Positions 15,465-25,335 are shown, numbered from the stretch's first letter. The stretch: 64,000 nucleotides of DNA from Kyrpidia tusciae DSM 2912 (GCF_000092905.1 NC_014098.1:2542001-2606000); one strand, 5' to 3'. Notes: generated by a model not told the origin, from the letters alone. Made by a program: numbers and translations.

Positions 15465-17915
15465 TTAGGTTCTAGCCACGAGCTCACCAGGCTCCTCAAC
15501 CGGGATAGACCCTCCCGTGCCCGGCTCGGGCACCTCGATCTCTGCGGAGGAGACTTCCCGAGTGGCCGCCGTATTCTCCCCCACCCCGGAGTCCGGCTCA
15601 GACCCCGTTTGTTGCGCATTCTCGGAATCCGGGGGAGATGCGGACGGTATCGATGAGGACGTGTTCTGCAATCCCCAAAACGAGATCACGTCGAGTAAGG
15701 ACACGCCGAGGCCTTCCAGATTTTTCATCTCCTGTTGCAAGAGATGGAACAAGTGGTGTTGCTCCCCGAACCCCGACGACAACTCCTGGGTGGCCGCCGA
15801 CGTCTCCCGAGCGACCTCCAGCACCCCCCGCATGTTCTCCACCATGGACTCCCGGGCGACGGCCATCTGCGTCTGGACGCCGGCCATCTCTTCGATCCGG
15901 GTCGCCACCCCGCCGAGAGCCGCCACCACCTCGTCAAACGCCCTCTTGGCGCGTCCGGCCGTCTCCACCCCTTGAACCAGGCCCCGACGGCTTTCCTCCA
16001 TCGCCTGGCGGGCTTCGGCAGCATCCTCCCCGACCTGCGCCGCTCGCCGCTGAATTTGGGCGGCATTCTCCCGGCTCTGTTCCGCGAGACTTCTGATCTC
16101 CTCCGCCACTACCGCAAATCCCCGACCCCCGTCCCCGGCCCGGGCGGCCTCGATCCCGGCATTGAGCGCCAGGAGCTCGGTCCGGCGCGCCAACTTGCTC
16201 ACCATCTCCACCGCCTCGGAGATGACCACACTGTGGTCGGCCAGGCGGCCCACACGGGCTCTGGCCTCTTCCATCTTTGCAACGAGACTTTGCCAGCTCC
16301 TCTCCCAGGCCTCCATGGTCGCCCGAGCATCCTGTGCCACGCCCCGGCCTTCGACGGACTGTTTCACCACCCCGCGAAACTGCGCCTCCCAGCCGGCCAA
16401 AAGCTGGGCCAGCACCTCCAGTTCCTCCCGAGCCCGGGCCACCTGCTCCGCCTGATGAGCCGCACCCGCGGCAATCTGTTCCGTCGACAAGGAAAGGCTG
16501 ACCGCCACCTCCTCGGCCGTGGAGGTACTGCCTCTCGCCCGACCAATTCCTGTACCCAGAGTGTGGGCCGCCTCCCGAAGGCGCGCGGATACCTGAGTCA
16601 ACTTTTCCACCATCACCAGATATCCCCTGGCGAGGTCTCCTACCTCATCCTTTCGCAGAGCTGTCCGCTTCATTCTCGTTCTCTCCATGTCAGAGAGACG
16701 CAACTCCCCCCGGGCCACCCGGCGGATCCCCCGGGCGGCCAGCTGAATCGGCCGAGCCAACCCTCCGGCGGTCAAGGCGCTGAGCACCATCGAAATCACC
16801 AAGAGCACCGCGGTGGAAACGAGCAACGTCCGCTCCAGCACCGCGGCCCCCTGGGTCAGGTCCGAGACCGGCCCGCCAGCCGCAATGACCCAGCCCCAGT
16901 CGGGAACCGTATCATAGGCCGCAAAATGCGCTTCAACCCCTTCCCCCGGCGCAGCCCACTGATATTCCATCGTTCCGCGACCGGTCTGCACCATCTTTTG
17001 CAACCATGAACCATCGCCGGGGGGCATGGGCATGCCGCTGGGCGGGACCGCGAATGTCGGGGCCTGACCGCCTGTGGCCCCATCGCCCGCCTTCAGCGCA
17101 AAAGCATATCCCCGGGAACCGATATGTACACTCCGGATATGATCGGCCAGCCGGTCCATATACGGTTGCAGGGCGACCTCAATACCGATGGCGCCCACCA
17201 CGTTCCCTCGATCATCGGCCAAGGGCATGTCGTATACTTGATACAGCCGCCCTTGAATCATGACGACTCCGGAGTAGTAGGCCCCTTGTCTGAGAGACTG
17301 AAGTTCCTGGGGGGACAGGGGCGCCTCTCCCAACACCCGTCCCTGGCCGTCCTTTAACGAGGTGAGCGTTCGGACGAAAGAATCCCCCCGACGCACCGCG
17401 ATGCTCACATCCGTACCCGTAAACTGGGTGAGCTGGGCCAAGAACTGTTCATTTCCGCTTACTTTTTGGTTGCCGAAGTAAAGGCCGTCATCCCGGGCCG
17501 CCGGGGCTCCCTCATCGGCCCGGAGGCGCGAGATCAAAAAACTGGCTTGCTGATACCCCTGATTCGCCCTTTGTACCGCCACGTCTTGAAGTTCTTTCCC
17601 CGACTGCACCAAGAGCCCCACAATCTGTGTGGTCTCCTCCGCCGCTCTATGCTGGGCCTCCTGTTTGACCAAGATGACCGAGAGAACGCCCAAGCATCCC
17701 AGTGCAACCAACAGCAAAAGACCTGTCACTGCAGACAGCCGCCAGCGTAGCGACGAAAACCCCTTACCCCATTTCACCCCGACCACCCCGCGCCAAAAGA
17801 TGACGTCCACGTCACAGCGAAGGAACTTTCGGATCGAACGGTGTTCACCGTCAAAAAAACGGCGGACGAACGAGAACGTCCTCCCGCCCGTCCGCCGCAC
17901 GATCCGCTTAGGCAC
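15465..17915 (-). CDS. Methyl-accepting chemotaxis protein with Cache-like sensor domain
   Basis: Up to 816 residues. The true start is unsure, because the first 45 residues look non-native and GTGs at 17786 or 17777 would start just before the first membrane segment (residues 61-85). A periplasm-facing Cache-like domain (about 90-365) contains TGTDVSIAV and [10 protein letters not shown] second membrane helix, a HAMP segment and a signalling domain follow, with the hairpin [25 protein letters not shown]. Kinase control via CheA/CheW is expected. A link to phosphate taxis is suggested only by its position between the phoB-like gene and pstS. Confidence 0.9.
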   Translation of the reverse strand: MPKRIVRRTGGRTFSFVRRFFDGEHRSIRKFLRCDVDVIFWRGVVGVKWGKGFSSLRWRLSAVTGLLLLVALGCLGVLSVILVKQEAQHRAAEETTQIVGLLVQSGKELQDVAVQRANQGYQQASFLISRLRADEGAPAARDDGLYFGNQKVSGNEQFLAQLTQFTGTDVSIAVRRGDSFVRTLTSLKDGQGRVLGEAPLSPQELQSLRQGAYYSGVVMIQGRLYQVYDMPLADDRGNVVGAIGIEVALQPYMDRLADHIRSVHIGSRGYAFALKAGDGATGGQAPTFAVPPSGMPMPPGDGSWLQKMVQTGRGTMEYQWAAPGEGVEAHFAAYDTVPDWGWVIAAGGPVSDLTQGAAVLERTLLVSTAVLLVISMVLSALTAGGLARPIQLAARGIRRVARGELRLSDMERTRMKRTALRKDEVGDLARGYLVMVEKLTQVSARLREAAHTLGTGIGRARGSTSTAEEVAVSLSLSTEQIAAGAAHQAEQVARAREELEVLAQLLAGWEAQFRGVVKQSVEGRGVAQDARATMEAWERSWQSLVAKMEEARARVGRLADHSVVISEAVEMVSKLARRTELLALNAGIEAARAGDGGRGFAVVAEEIRSLAEQSRENAAQIQRRAAQVGEDAAEARQAMEESRRGLVQGVETAGRAKRAFDEVVAALGGVATRIEEMAGVQTQMAVARESMVENMRGVLEVARETSAATQELSSGFGEQHHLFHLLQQEMKNLEGLGVSLLDVISFWGLQNTSSSIPSASPPDSENAQQTGSEPDSGVGENTAATREVSSAEIEVPEPGTGGSIPVEEPGELVART

Positions 17916-17955
17916 CGATCACCGCTGCCGAAACCCTGCCTCAGGCGTCCGATCG

Positions 17956-19065
17956 TTATTGCAACACCGGCTGGCCGCTTGCCGTAATTTGCTTCAACAG
18001 CCCCACCGCCATCTCCTGCACATTTTGCGGCAGGGGAGCGTACTGAATGGTGGTCGCCAACTTCTGGCCGTCGGTCACCACGTACTTCATCACGTCCAAC
18101 AAAGTCTTGGCTTTGTTGGCGTCTTTCTGGTCTTTCCAGAGCAGCACCCAGGAGTACCCGGCGATGGGGTAACTGCCGTCTCCCGGCGCGTTCACGATGG
18201 AGAAGTTATCCGCGCTGACGTTCGGGAACTGGGAGGCCGCCGCGGTGACCGATTCCAAGGTTGGAGCCACGTATTTGCCCGCCTTGTTCTGCAGGGCCAC
18301 ATAACTCATCTTGGTCTCCAGCGCATAAGCCAACTCCACGTATCCGAAAGCACCGGTGGTCTGCTTGATCTGGCCGGCCACGCCTTCGTTCCCCTTCGCG
18401 CCCAGGCCGCCAGGCCACTGAACCGATTTACCTTTGCCAATCGAGGACTTCCACTCCGGGCTCACGGCGCTCAGATAGTCGGTCACGATGTAGTTCGTGC
18501 CGCTGCCGTCCGACCGATGAACCGTGGTGATCGGGGTGTCGGGCAACTTGACGTCTGGATTCAACGATTGGATCGCGGGATCATTCCAGTTTTTGATCTT
18601 GCCGAGGAAAATCTTCGCCACAACATCCGGGGTCATCTTGAGTTGCTGGGTGACCTCCGGCAAATTGTACGCCAGGGCCACACCGCCCAAAGCCACCGGG
18701 ATCTGCACCACATCGCCACCCGCCGCTTTGGCTTTGGCGTATTCATCTTTGTTGAGCGGCACGTCAGTGGCGCCAAAATCAACCAACTGTTTCGTGAACT
18801 GCTCGATTCCGGCTCCGCTGCCCACAGACTGATAATTCACTTCGACATTGGGATGAGTATTCTTGTATTCCGCAAAGGCCTTGGAAAAATACGGGAAGTC
18901 AAAGGACGATCCAGCACCAGTCAATTGGACCTTGGCCTGATTCGACTGGCCGCCACCGGTTTGATTAGTGTTGCCCGGGGTGGCACTGCTTCCGCACCCG
19001 GCCAACAAAGTGGCCGTGAGAGCAAGAACCCCAAAGGGCTTCCAAACCCGTTTCACAATTTGCAT
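17956..19065 (-). CDS. pstS: Phosphate-binding lipoprotein PstS
   Basis: A 369-residue precursor with a lipoprotein signal (hydrophobic stretch, then LLAGCGSS) that anchors the protein outside the membrane. Phosphate-binding elements are visible: GAGSSFDFPYFSKAF, the DFGATDVPL loop and HRSDGSGTNYIVTDYL. It delivers phosphate to PstC/PstA. The gene is separated from the other pst genes by the regulator and a chemoreceptor and has its own Pho promoter. Its ATG is preceded by AAGGAGG. Confidence 0.96.
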   Translation of the reverse strand: MQIVKRVWKPFGVLALTATLLAGCGSSATPGNTNQTGGGQSNQAKVQLTGAGSSFDFPYFSKAFAEYKNTHPNVEVNYQSVGSGAGIEQFTKQLVDFGATDVPLNKDEYAKAKAAGGDVVQIPVALGGVALAYNLPEVTQQLKMTPDVVAKIFLGKIKNWNDPAIQSLNPDVKLPDTPITTVHRSDGSGTNYIVTDYLSAVSPEWKSSIGKGKSVQWPGGLGAKGNEGVAGQIKQTTGAFGYVELAYALETKMSYVALQNKAGKYVAPTLESVTAAASQFPNVSADNFSIVNAPGDGSYPIAGYSWVLLWKDQKDANKAKTLLDVMKYVVTDGQKLATTIQYAPLPQNVQEMAVGLLKQITASGQPVLQ

Positions 19066-19100
19066 GCTGTGCGCTCCTCCTTATTATCATTTCGTCCCCA

Positions 19101-19154
19101 AGTATAGCGGCCCGATCTAAACGCAACATGAACGCATTTTAAAACTTATGTAAA
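19101..19154 (-). promoter_or_regulatory. Pho-box promoter of pstS
   Basis: On the minus strand four 11-bp units follow each other: TTTACATAAGT (19154-19144), TTTAAAATGCG (19143-19133), TTCATGTTGCG (19132-19122) and TTTAGATCGGG (19121-19111). The -10 box TATACT is at 19106-19101, again 15 bases after the start of the last unit. The architecture is the same as at pstB. The pstS start codon is 36 bp downstream of the -10 box. Confidence 0.82.
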
Positions 19155-19164
19155 GATCGGGCCG
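19108..19164. repeat. 11-bp perfect inverted repeat flanking the pstS Pho boxes
   Basis: CGGCCCGATCT at 19108-19118 is exactly inverted as AGATCGGGCCG at 19154-19164, with 35 bp between. The arms enclose the central Pho repeats, and the inner arm overlaps the last repeat and abuts the -10 box. The outer arm abuts the presumed right end of the tnpB element. It could be an operator, or a match between the element's guide region and the promoter. Confidence 0.6.
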
Positions 19165-19179
19165 AATGTGAATCCTCCC

Positions 19180-19365
19180 CCCACTGAAGTGGTGGGCATC
19201 CATCCATAGGCGCGGGAGAAGCCTCGGCATCCGGCAGCGGGGCTGCCGCCCAGGCTTTCCTGACCCCTTAGGCTGGACGGGTTCCTGGATTCCCGGACAC
19301 CTGCCGGGAACGTCGTCCCGCAGGCGACCCCTCCCTTTCGGGAGTCGCAGGCTTTCGCAATGTGG
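19180..19365 (-). ncRNA. Putative omega RNA (right-end guide RNA) of tnpB
   Basis: The 186 bp between the tnpB stop and the right-end hairpin are GC-rich and full of short inverted pairs (for example GGCAGCCCCGCTGCC and CTCCCGAAAGGGAG). TnpB proteins use an RNA made from the 3' end of their gene and the right end, with the guide taken from flanking DNA beyond the element. If the scaffold ends near 19173, the guide would begin ATTCGGCCCGATC. The boundaries are inferred from family knowledge. Confidence 0.5.
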
Positions 19366-20748
19366 TTAGGCGCTCTTTTGTTGCAACCGCTTTTCCTCCC
19401 GGATGAACCAGGCCATGCCGATGTTGATGGCGGCATTCACGTGGCTGTTGTGAACGGTGCCGCAGTTCCTGCACGCCAAGATGTTGCCGGCCCTCGAAGT
19501 CTCCAGCGAGCCGCACAGCGAACACCGGGCGCTGGTATCCTTCGGAGAGATAAGAGCAACCAGAATTCCCCGTGCCTTTGCTTTGTACGTGGTGTATTTC
19601 ATCACCCTCCGGTGCAGCCAGTAACCGATCCTCTGCCTCATCCTGGCCGAACCGTGCTTGTTCCTGTCCGGCCTGAAGTGCTTCAAGTTCTCGAACACAA
19701 TGACCCGAGCATCCCACTCCATCGCAAGGTCCACCAGGCGTTTGCTTACATGGTGGGCGTAATTGTCGTTTGCCGCGTGAACCTTGCGCCAGAGCTTTTT
19801 GCAGGGCCGGTGACCCTTCGGGACGATCCCCAGGCCGCTCACGTTCCGGGCAATGAGCCCCAGCAGGTGGTGGACATCCGTCGTGTTACACGCCGTCAGG
19901 CCGATGTGCCTGACTTTGTGAACCGTACCGTCCTTCCCCACCAAGGCGCACACCGCCCGGTTCTTGCGGCCCAGGTTCAGGTCCACGGCCAGCACCTTCG
20001 GCCTCTTGGACCGGTAGTAGTCGGTGAACTTCATTACGTTGGACTTTTTCTCGAAAGCGGTCACCAGGTGGAAGATACCCTCTCTTTCATAAACGGTGGG
20101 CACCGTCATCTCCCACGAATCATCCAGATGGAGCTTCCTTGAATGACGGGTGGGTTCCACTTCCACGGTGATGAACCGCCAGTCGCTCCCGTCCCAGACT
20201 TTTAGCTGAATCGTGTTGGCCTTGAGCGAAAGATTCTTGAAGTCGCCTTTGTAAAAGGTGATGCCCACGTTGCCCGCCGCCGGATACTTCGGCGGGTGTT
20301 CGTCGAAAGGGATTGGTTTTTTGCCTTCGGCAACACGACTTTCGTTTCTGTTCTGTATCCTTTCTTTTTTTCTGAGCCACCGCTGGTAGTTGGAATGCCA
20401 GCTCTTCGCCATGCCGATCGCCTTGGCGATAATCACCCGGCGCAGATATGCCGGAAACTTCGGCCAAACGGCGTCGATCGGGTAAGGCGGGTTGGGATTG
20501 CCACCGAATGGTTTCCCGGTTTTCCTGTTCATTCGCGGTTCTGTCCGAACCGTCAGTCTTTCCAGCGCCCTTGTGCCGGAATTCCTGTCCCACCCGGGCA
20601 GTTTGTCGAGATTGTCATGGATCACGTCCAGGTAAAACCCCAAGACGGCCCGATAGATTTCTTCCGTCCGTCGGATCATCTCCGGAGAACCGGTGATAAA
20701 TCTCCCAATACGCTGTTTGGTCGAGATTATGTTTTTGACCACTGGCAT
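19366..20748 (-). CDS. tnpB: TnpB-family RNA-guided nuclease with altered catalytic triad
   Basis: 460 residues from the ATG at 20748 (AGGTGAAGAG upstream), or 484 from an ATG at 20820. I use the longer numbering. RuvC motif I has Asp280 (VLAVDLNLG), motif II has Glu377 (VIVFENLKHF), and a zinc ribbon has Cys433/436 and Cys450/453. Motif III, normally (D/A)D-x-NAA-x-NI, reads NSHVNAAINI, so the third acidic residue is His460 (codon CAC at 19443-19441). Nuclease activity may be lost, or carried by a rearranged residue. The frame is otherwise intact. Confidence 0.88.
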   Translation of the reverse strand: MPVVKNIISTKQRIGRFITGSPEMIRRTEEIYRAVLGFYLDVIHDNLDKLPGWDRNSGTRALERLTVRTEPRMNRKTGKPFGGNPNPPYPIDAVWPKFPAYLRRVIIAKAIGMAKSWHSNYQRWLRKKERIQNRNESRVAEGKKPIPFDEHPPKYPAAGNVGITFYKGDFKNLSLKANTIQLKVWDGSDWRFITVEVEPTRHSRKLHLDDSWEMTVPTVYEREGIFHLVTAFEKKSNVMKFTDYYRSKRPKVLAVDLNLGRKNRAVCALVGKDGTVHKVRHIGLTACNTTDVHHLLGLIARNVSGLGIVPKGHRPCKKLWRKVHAANDNYAHHVSKRLVDLAMEWDARVIVFENLKHFRPDRNKHGSARMRQRIGYWLHRRVMKYTTYKAKARGILVALISPKDTSARCSLCGSLETSRAGNILACRNCGTVHNSHVNAAINIGMAWFIREEKRLQQKSA

Positions 20749-21054
20749 TCTCTTCACCTGCCACGGTTTTATTGTACCATTGAAGGAGATTACAAGGATT
20801 TGGCCGCCTTGACTCCCCATTAAAATGGGGAGGATCCGGCGGCTGGTTTCTCAAAAAAAGCCGGGAATCACCGATAGGACAGGTGCGTTTCTGTGCGTAA
20901 ATCGAGGCCCGGACCCTCTTCCACCGGTGGAGTTCCTTGTGGTTTTTGAGAATCCCCGCGCCGATTTGCTAGAATAGACCCGTGCCCTTCCGGGCATCCA
21001 CCCGTTCGACCGCTGTACGGCACCCTTCGGGGGAGAGAGAGGAGGTCCTGATCG
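20749..21054. other. Gene-free region between tnpB and mscS
   Basis: It holds the left end of the tnpB element (hairpin 20813-20832) and, from about 20840, the leader of the mscS-family gene with a sigma-A-like promoter. A short hairpin GCCCTTCCGGGC lies just after the promoter. No open frame here looks coding. Confidence 0.5.
20946..20975 (+). promoter_or_regulatory. Sigma-A-type promoter of the first mscS gene
   Basis: TTGAGA (20946-20951) and TAGAAT (20970-20975) are separated by 18 bp, each one base from consensus. They lie 80 bp before the ATG, which is itself preceded by GAGGAGG. Confidence 0.6.
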
Positions 21055-22062
21055 ATGCCCCTCGATTCTCAGGAAAAATCTAGATTCCCTTGGAAACAGA
21101 CCCTGGTCGCCTTTTTTCTCCTGATCCTTTTGGCCGTCCTGCTGGAACTGGGGTCAGACTTCGTCACCAGCCGACTCGCCAAGGAATACCGCACCGTTTT
21201 TGCCACGGGGATGGCAGTCTTGTGGGTTGTCATCGGTTTTCTCCTGGTCAACCGAATGCGGCACATCCTCATGAGCATCGTCTATCACACGCCCCGACAC
21301 GCCAGCATGTGGAACCTCGGGGTCAACGTCCTGACGGGATTTGCGTACTTATTCGTGGCGGTGTTCAGCCTCCGCATGGCCAACACCTCGGTCAGCAGTC
21401 TCCTGGTCAGCGGCGCGGTGACCGGCGTCATCGTCGGAATCGCCGCCCAGTCCACCTTGGCCAATATTTTGGCGGGCCTCGTGATCATGACCTTGAGACC
21501 TTATACGCTCGGCCAGCGCATCACCTGCCGTTCCTGGATGTTCTCCGGCACAGAGTACACCGGTGTCGTCGAGGAGTTGAACCTGTTTTATACCGTTCTC
21601 CGGGATGGGGAGATCACCCGGGTTCTTCCGAATTCTACCACCGTGGTGGCCGCCGTCACGATTCACTCCGAAGACACCGCCTACAGCACCTTCACCCTCG
21701 GGCTCCCGTATCATTGTCCCCTGTCCGCCGCCCGGGAAAAACTTCGGACCCTGGCCGGGCCAGAAACAGACCTTTGGGTAGACTCCTTCGGTGAGAAAGC
21801 GGTCCAGTGCCGCGCCCGCATCCCCGCCGGCGACCCCGACGCGTTGCGGCGTCTTATGGTATGGGCCGAAACTTTTTCGCGAGATGCAGGGGCTGCGGAA
21901 CGTGAAGACCTGCAGCTTGGCGTCCAATCCAGCGGTACCGGAGAGCGCGAAAAAAGTCTGTCAAAGGATCTATCCCCCGATGGTGACGGGATACAAGCTC
22001 CGGACCCGGCCCGGCCACGGAGTCTTAACTCCCCTGGAAACCGAGGGCTCGACGAATCATGA
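21055..22062 (+). CDS. Small-conductance mechanosensitive channel, MscS family
   Basis: A 335-residue membrane protein. Three or four hydrophobic helices (residues about 17-36, 50-65, 86-105 and 115-150) lead into the MscS pore helix (SGAVTGVIVGIAAQSTLANILAGLVI) and the beta domain with VVEELNLFYTVLRDGEITRVLPNS. The last 50 residues are polar and look unstructured. MscS channels open on membrane tension to release solutes during osmotic downshift. The stop overlaps the next gene in an ATGA. Confidence 0.9.
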   Translation: MPLDSQEKSRFPWKQTLVAFFLLILLAVLLELGSDFVTSRLAKEYRTVFATGMAVLWVVIGFLLVNRMRHILMSIVYHTPRHASMWNLGVNVLTGFAYLFVAVFSLRMANTSVSSLLVSGAVTGVIVGIAAQSTLANILAGLVIMTLRPYTLGQRITCRSWMFSGTEYTGVVEELNLFYTVLRDGEITRVLPNSTTVVAAVTIHSEDTAYSTFTLGLPYHCPLSAAREKLRTLAGPETDLWVDSFGEKAVQCRARIPAGDPDALRRLMVWAETFSRDAGAAEREDLQLGVQSSGTGEREKSLSKDLSPDGDGIQAPDPARPRSLNSPGNRGLDES

Positions 22063-22325
22063 CGTTCCGACAGTTTCTTCTGCGAGCGGCCCTTTTGGCG
22101 GCAGGTTGGATCCTGATCCTCGCCCCGGCCACCGGGAGCCGGGATGTCTTCGATACGCCGTCTCGAACCTTGCTCATGGCCCTTTTGTTGGGCGCAGCGA
22201 GCTCCCTCTTATGGTTTGCCCTCAAAAGGTCGGTCAAAAAACGCCGGCGCCGCAGACGACACAAAAAGAACCCGGTCAGACGCGGAAAGAAAACAGGCAC
22301 TCGAACCACCAAAAGCCGGCGGTAG
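22059..22325 (+). CDS. Small membrane protein with highly basic tail
   Basis: An 88-residue protein whose ATG overlaps the mscS stop (ATGA), so it is probably co-translated. Two hydrophobic segments (about 9-22 and 37-54) are followed by a tail of Arg/Lys-rich sequence from residue 58 to the end. I do not recognise a family. By the positive-inside rule the tail is cytoplasmic, where it could touch nucleic acid, lipid head groups or the channel. Confidence 0.6.
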   Translation: MTFRQFLLRAALLAAGWILILAPATGSRDVFDTPSRTLLMALLLGAASSLLWFALKRSVKKRRRRRRHKKNPVRRGKKTGTRTTKSRR

Positions 22326-22482
22326 AGCAGTACCCGCCATCCCCCTGGCCTGGAACGATCATTATGTTTCCCATGGGCCGGGGGATGCCGCCGGCACCCA
22401 TGTTCCTCCCCTCTTCGGAGCATACCGGGATGAAGGGAGCATGATGGGAATCAGAGGATTGAAGTGAATTGGCCGATAATGT
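22326..22482. other. Short region with no convincing gene
   Basis: A 157-bp gap between the basic membrane protein and the terminator. A short methionine-rich frame on the plus strand near 22362-22441 is open, but it has no clear ribosome site, so I do not call it. Confidence 0.3.
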
Positions 22483-22512
22483 AAACAGGGGCGCCCGAAA
22501 GCGCCCTTGTTT
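22483..22512. terminator. Bidirectional intrinsic terminator between mscS unit and acnA
   Basis: AAACAGGGGCGC and GCGCCCTTGTTT form a stem with one G-T pair around a CCGAAA loop. The AAAC on one side and GTTT on the other supply short U-tracts in both directions, which suits the convergent genes. Confidence 0.65.
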
Positions 22513-22570
22513 CGTGAGTTCACCCGTACCGAACTGCTCGCACCGCCCCGCCCGGGCGGGAGCAAGCCGT

Positions 22571-25282
22571 TCAACCGTTCAGCAGTTGCCGCAACACCGT
22601 TTGCAGAATCCCGCCATTCCGGTAGTATTCAATCTCCACCACCGAGTCCAGGCGCACCAAGGCGTCGAACTCTAGGCGCCCGCCATCTTCATCCACCGCG
22701 GTCACCCGGACGGTGGACAGGGGCTGGATGTCATCAGAGAGGCCTTGAATGTCAAACCGCTCTTTCCCGGTCAACCCCAAGCTCTTCCAACTCTCTCCTT
22801 TGGTGAACTGGAGGGGCAATACCCCCATCCCCACCAGATTCGAACGGTGGATCCGCTCAAAGCTCTCAGCCAGGACCGCTTTGACACCGAGGAGCATCGT
22901 GCCCTTCGCCGCCCAGTCCCGGGAACTTCCGGTGCCGTACTCTTTGCCCGCCAAGACCACGAGGGGCGTGCCGTCCGCCTGGTATTTCATCGCCGCATCA
23001 TAAATCGGCATGGTCTCGCCGGTGGGCAAATACACCGTCACCCCGCCCTCGGTGCCCGGGGCCAACAGGTTTCGAATCCGGATATTCGCGAAGGTTCCCC
23101 GCATCATGACCTCGTGGTTGCCCCGCCGGGAGCCGTAGGAATTGAAATCCCGGCGCTCCACGCCGTGCTCCATGAGGTATTTGGCCGCGGGGGAATTCGG
23201 CGCGATACTCCCCGCCGGGGAAATGTGGTCGGTGGTCACCGAATCCCCCAACAGAGCCAGAACCCGTGCACCGCGAATATCCGCGATATGACCAGCTTCC
23301 CGGCTCAGATTGACAAAGAAGGGCGGTTCTTGGATGTAGGTCGAATCGGCGTCAAAGTGATACAGTTCCCCTTCGGGAGTGGGCAGGGCGTTCCACCTCT
23401 GGTTCGCCGTGAGCACATGGGCGTACTCCTCGGAGAACAATTCCGCCGTCACCGCCTGTTGAATCGCGGCTTGGACCTCTTCGGAAGACGGCCAAATGTC
23501 TTTGAGATATACGGGGTTGCCGTCGCGATCCGTCCCCAGGGGTTCTTTTGACAGGTCGATATCCACCGTTCCGGCCAGGGCGTAGGCCACCACCAAAGGC
23601 GGAGACGCCAGATAGTTCGCCCGGACGAGGGGATGAATCCGGCCCTCAAAGTTTCGGTTGCCGCTGAGTACCGCCGCCACGGTCATATCCTTCTCCTGGA
23701 TGGCCTCGGCCACCTCGGGATCCAGGGGGCCGCTGTTCCCGATACAGGTGGTGCACCCGTATCCCACCACCGCAAAACCGAGCTGCTCCAAGGCCGGCAA
23801 CAGCCCCGCCCGCTTCAAATAGGCCGTGACCACCCGGGAGCCGGGAGCCAGGGAACTTTTCACATAGCGCGGCTTTGTCAGCCCTTTTTCCACGGCCTTT
23901 TTCGCAAGCAAGCCCGCACCGATCATCACCGAGGGATTGGAGGTGTTGGTACAGCTGGTGATGGCGGCGATGACCACCGCGCCGGTGCGCAGAGTCTCCC
24001 GGCCGCCGTCCGGGTATTTTACATCCGAAGTACGAGCCAGGCCCTCTTTGCCGAATCCAAAGCCGCCCTGATCCACCGGCGATTCCACCGCTTTTTCAAA
24101 GGACGCCTTTAAATCCGGCAACGGCACCTTGTCCTGGGGCCGCTTCGGACCCGCCAACGTCGGTTTCACAGTGGAGAGATCCAGTTCCACGATGTCGCTG
24201 AATACCGGCTCGGGAGCCTCTTCGGTATGAAGCAGCCCCTGGGCTTTCAGATACGCCTCCGCCAAAGCGACATCTTCCGCCTTTCTCCCGGTCAACCGCA
24301 GGTAATCCAACGTTCTTTCATCGACGGGAAAATACCCCATCGTCGCGCCGTATTCCGGCGCCATGTTGGCGACCGTCGCCCGGTCCGCCACGGTGATAGA
24401 GGATAATCCGGGGCCGAAAAACTCGACGAATTTCCCCACCACGCCCTTTTTGCGCAGAAGGTTCGTCACCGTGAGCGCCAGATCTGTGGCCGTCGACCCC
24501 TCTGGCAGGCGGCCGGTCAGCCGGAACCCGATCACTTCGGGGATGAGAAAATACAGCGGCTGGCCCAGCATCCCGGCTTCCGCCTCGATGCCGCCAACGC
24601 CCCAACCGAGAACGCCCAGGCCATTGATCATGGTGGTGTGGGAGTCGGTGCCGACCAAGGAATCGGGAAAGAGAACCGTCTCCCCCCCTTCTTCCCGCCG
24701 TCCCACCACAGAAGCCAAGTACTCCAGGTTCACTTGGTGGACGATGCCCGTCGACGGTGGGACCACCCGGAAGTTCTCAAAAGCACCCTGGGCCCAGCGC
24801 AAAAACCGATAGCGCTCTTCATTGCGCTGAAACTCCAGCTCCACATTGCGCTCCAGAGCCTCGGGGGTGCCGTACAGGTCGACTTGAACCGAATGATCGA
24901 TCACCAGGTCCACCGGGACCAAGGGGTTGATTTTGCCCGGATCGCCGCCCATCTCTTTGACCGTTCGCCGCATCGCCGCCAGGTCCACCACCGCAGGCAC
25001 GCCGGTGAAATCCTGGAGAACGATGCGGGCCGGCTTAAAGGGGATCTCCACCGGATGACGGTGACTCTCCTGCCAATTGGCCAACTTCTTGACATGTTCC
25101 TCGGTGACCCCTTTGCCGTCCACCTGCCGAAGTGCCGCCTCCAACAACACCCGAATGGAATAGGGGAGTCGAGAAATCGGGCCCACGCCCTGTTTGTCCA
25201 GGGCGGGCAGGCTGTAATAGACGTAACGCTTCCCTCCCGCCTCAAGCGTCCGCCGGGTTTGAAATACGTCCTGACTTGCCAT
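22571..25282 (-). CDS. acnA: Aconitate hydratase (AcnA/IRP1 type)
   Basis: A 903-residue AcnA-length enzyme. The [4Fe-4S] cysteines lie in [11 protein letters not shown] and [12 protein letters not shown], and the C-terminal swivel domain contains [13 protein letters not shown] with the catalytic Ser. It interconverts citrate and isocitrate in the cytosol for the TCA cycle. The ATG at 25282 follows a GTG and is spaced 8 bp from GAGGTG. The gene is monocistronic, with its own promoter and the terminator at 22483-22512. Confidence 0.97.
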   Translation of the reverse strand: MASQDVFQTRRTLEAGGKRYVYYSLPALDKQGVGPISRLPYSIRVLLEAALRQVDGKGVTEEHVKKLANWQESHRHPVEIPFKPARIVLQDFTGVPAVVDLAAMRRTVKEMGGDPGKINPLVPVDLVIDHSVQVDLYGTPEALERNVELEFQRNEERYRFLRWAQGAFENFRVVPPSTGIVHQVNLEYLASVVGRREEGGETVLFPDSLVGTDSHTTMINGLGVLGWGVGGIEAEAGMLGQPLYFLIPEVIGFRLTGRLPEGSTATDLALTVTNLLRKKGVVGKFVEFFGPGLSSITVADRATVANMAPEYGATMGYFPVDERTLDYLRLTGRKAEDVALAEAYLKAQGLLHTEEAPEPVFSDIVELDLSTVKPTLAGPKRPQDKVPLPDLKASFEKAVESPVDQGGFGFGKEGLARTSDVKYPDGGRETLRTGAVVIAAITSCTNTSNPSVMIGAGLLAKKAVEKGLTKPRYVKSSLAPGSRVVTAYLKRAGLLPALEQLGFAVVGYGCTTCIGNSGPLDPEVAEAIQEKDMTVAAVLSGNRNFEGRIHPLVRANYLASPPLVVAYALAGTVDIDLSKEPLGTDRDGNPVYLKDIWPSSEEVQAAIQQAVTAELFSEEYAHVLTANQRWNALPTPEGELYHFDADSTYIQEPPFFVNLSREAGHIADIRGARVLALLGDSVTTDHISPAGSIAPNSPAAKYLMEHGVERRDFNSYGSRRGNHEVMMRGTFANIRIRNLLAPGTEGGVTVYLPTGETMPIYDAAMKYQADGTPLVVLAGKEYGTGSSRDWAAKGTMLLGVKAVLAESFERIHRSNLVGMGVLPLQFTKGESWKSLGLTGKERFDIQGLSDDIQPLSTVRVTAVDEDGGRLEFDALVRLDSVVEIEYYRNGGILQTVLRQLLNG

Positions 25283-25335
25283 CACTTTGCACCTCGCCTT
25301 TTACCATGATCGGTGTCCCTGTTGCAAACAGCTAT

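Larger units (their letters stand above)
19170..20836 (-). mobile_element. IS200/IS605-group element with tnpB only (IS1341-like)
   Basis: The unit contains one gene, tnpB, and no tnpA. At the low-coordinate (right) end lies a small hairpin, CCACTGAAGTGG at 19181-19192, typical of IS605-group right ends. At the other side a hairpin with arms CTCCCCATT and AATGGGGAG spans 20813-20832. There are no terminal inverted repeats or target duplication, as expected. The exact borders are estimated from these hairpins. The element sits directly upstream of the pstS promoter. Confidence 0.65.

Noticed and set aside
21791-22444. Alternative plus-strand frame near the end of the first mscS gene, suggesting a frameshift
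   Set aside because: The annotated frame gives a plausible hydrophilic tail, and the overlapping small gene starts in an ATGA with its stop. No strong MscS similarity appears in the other frame.
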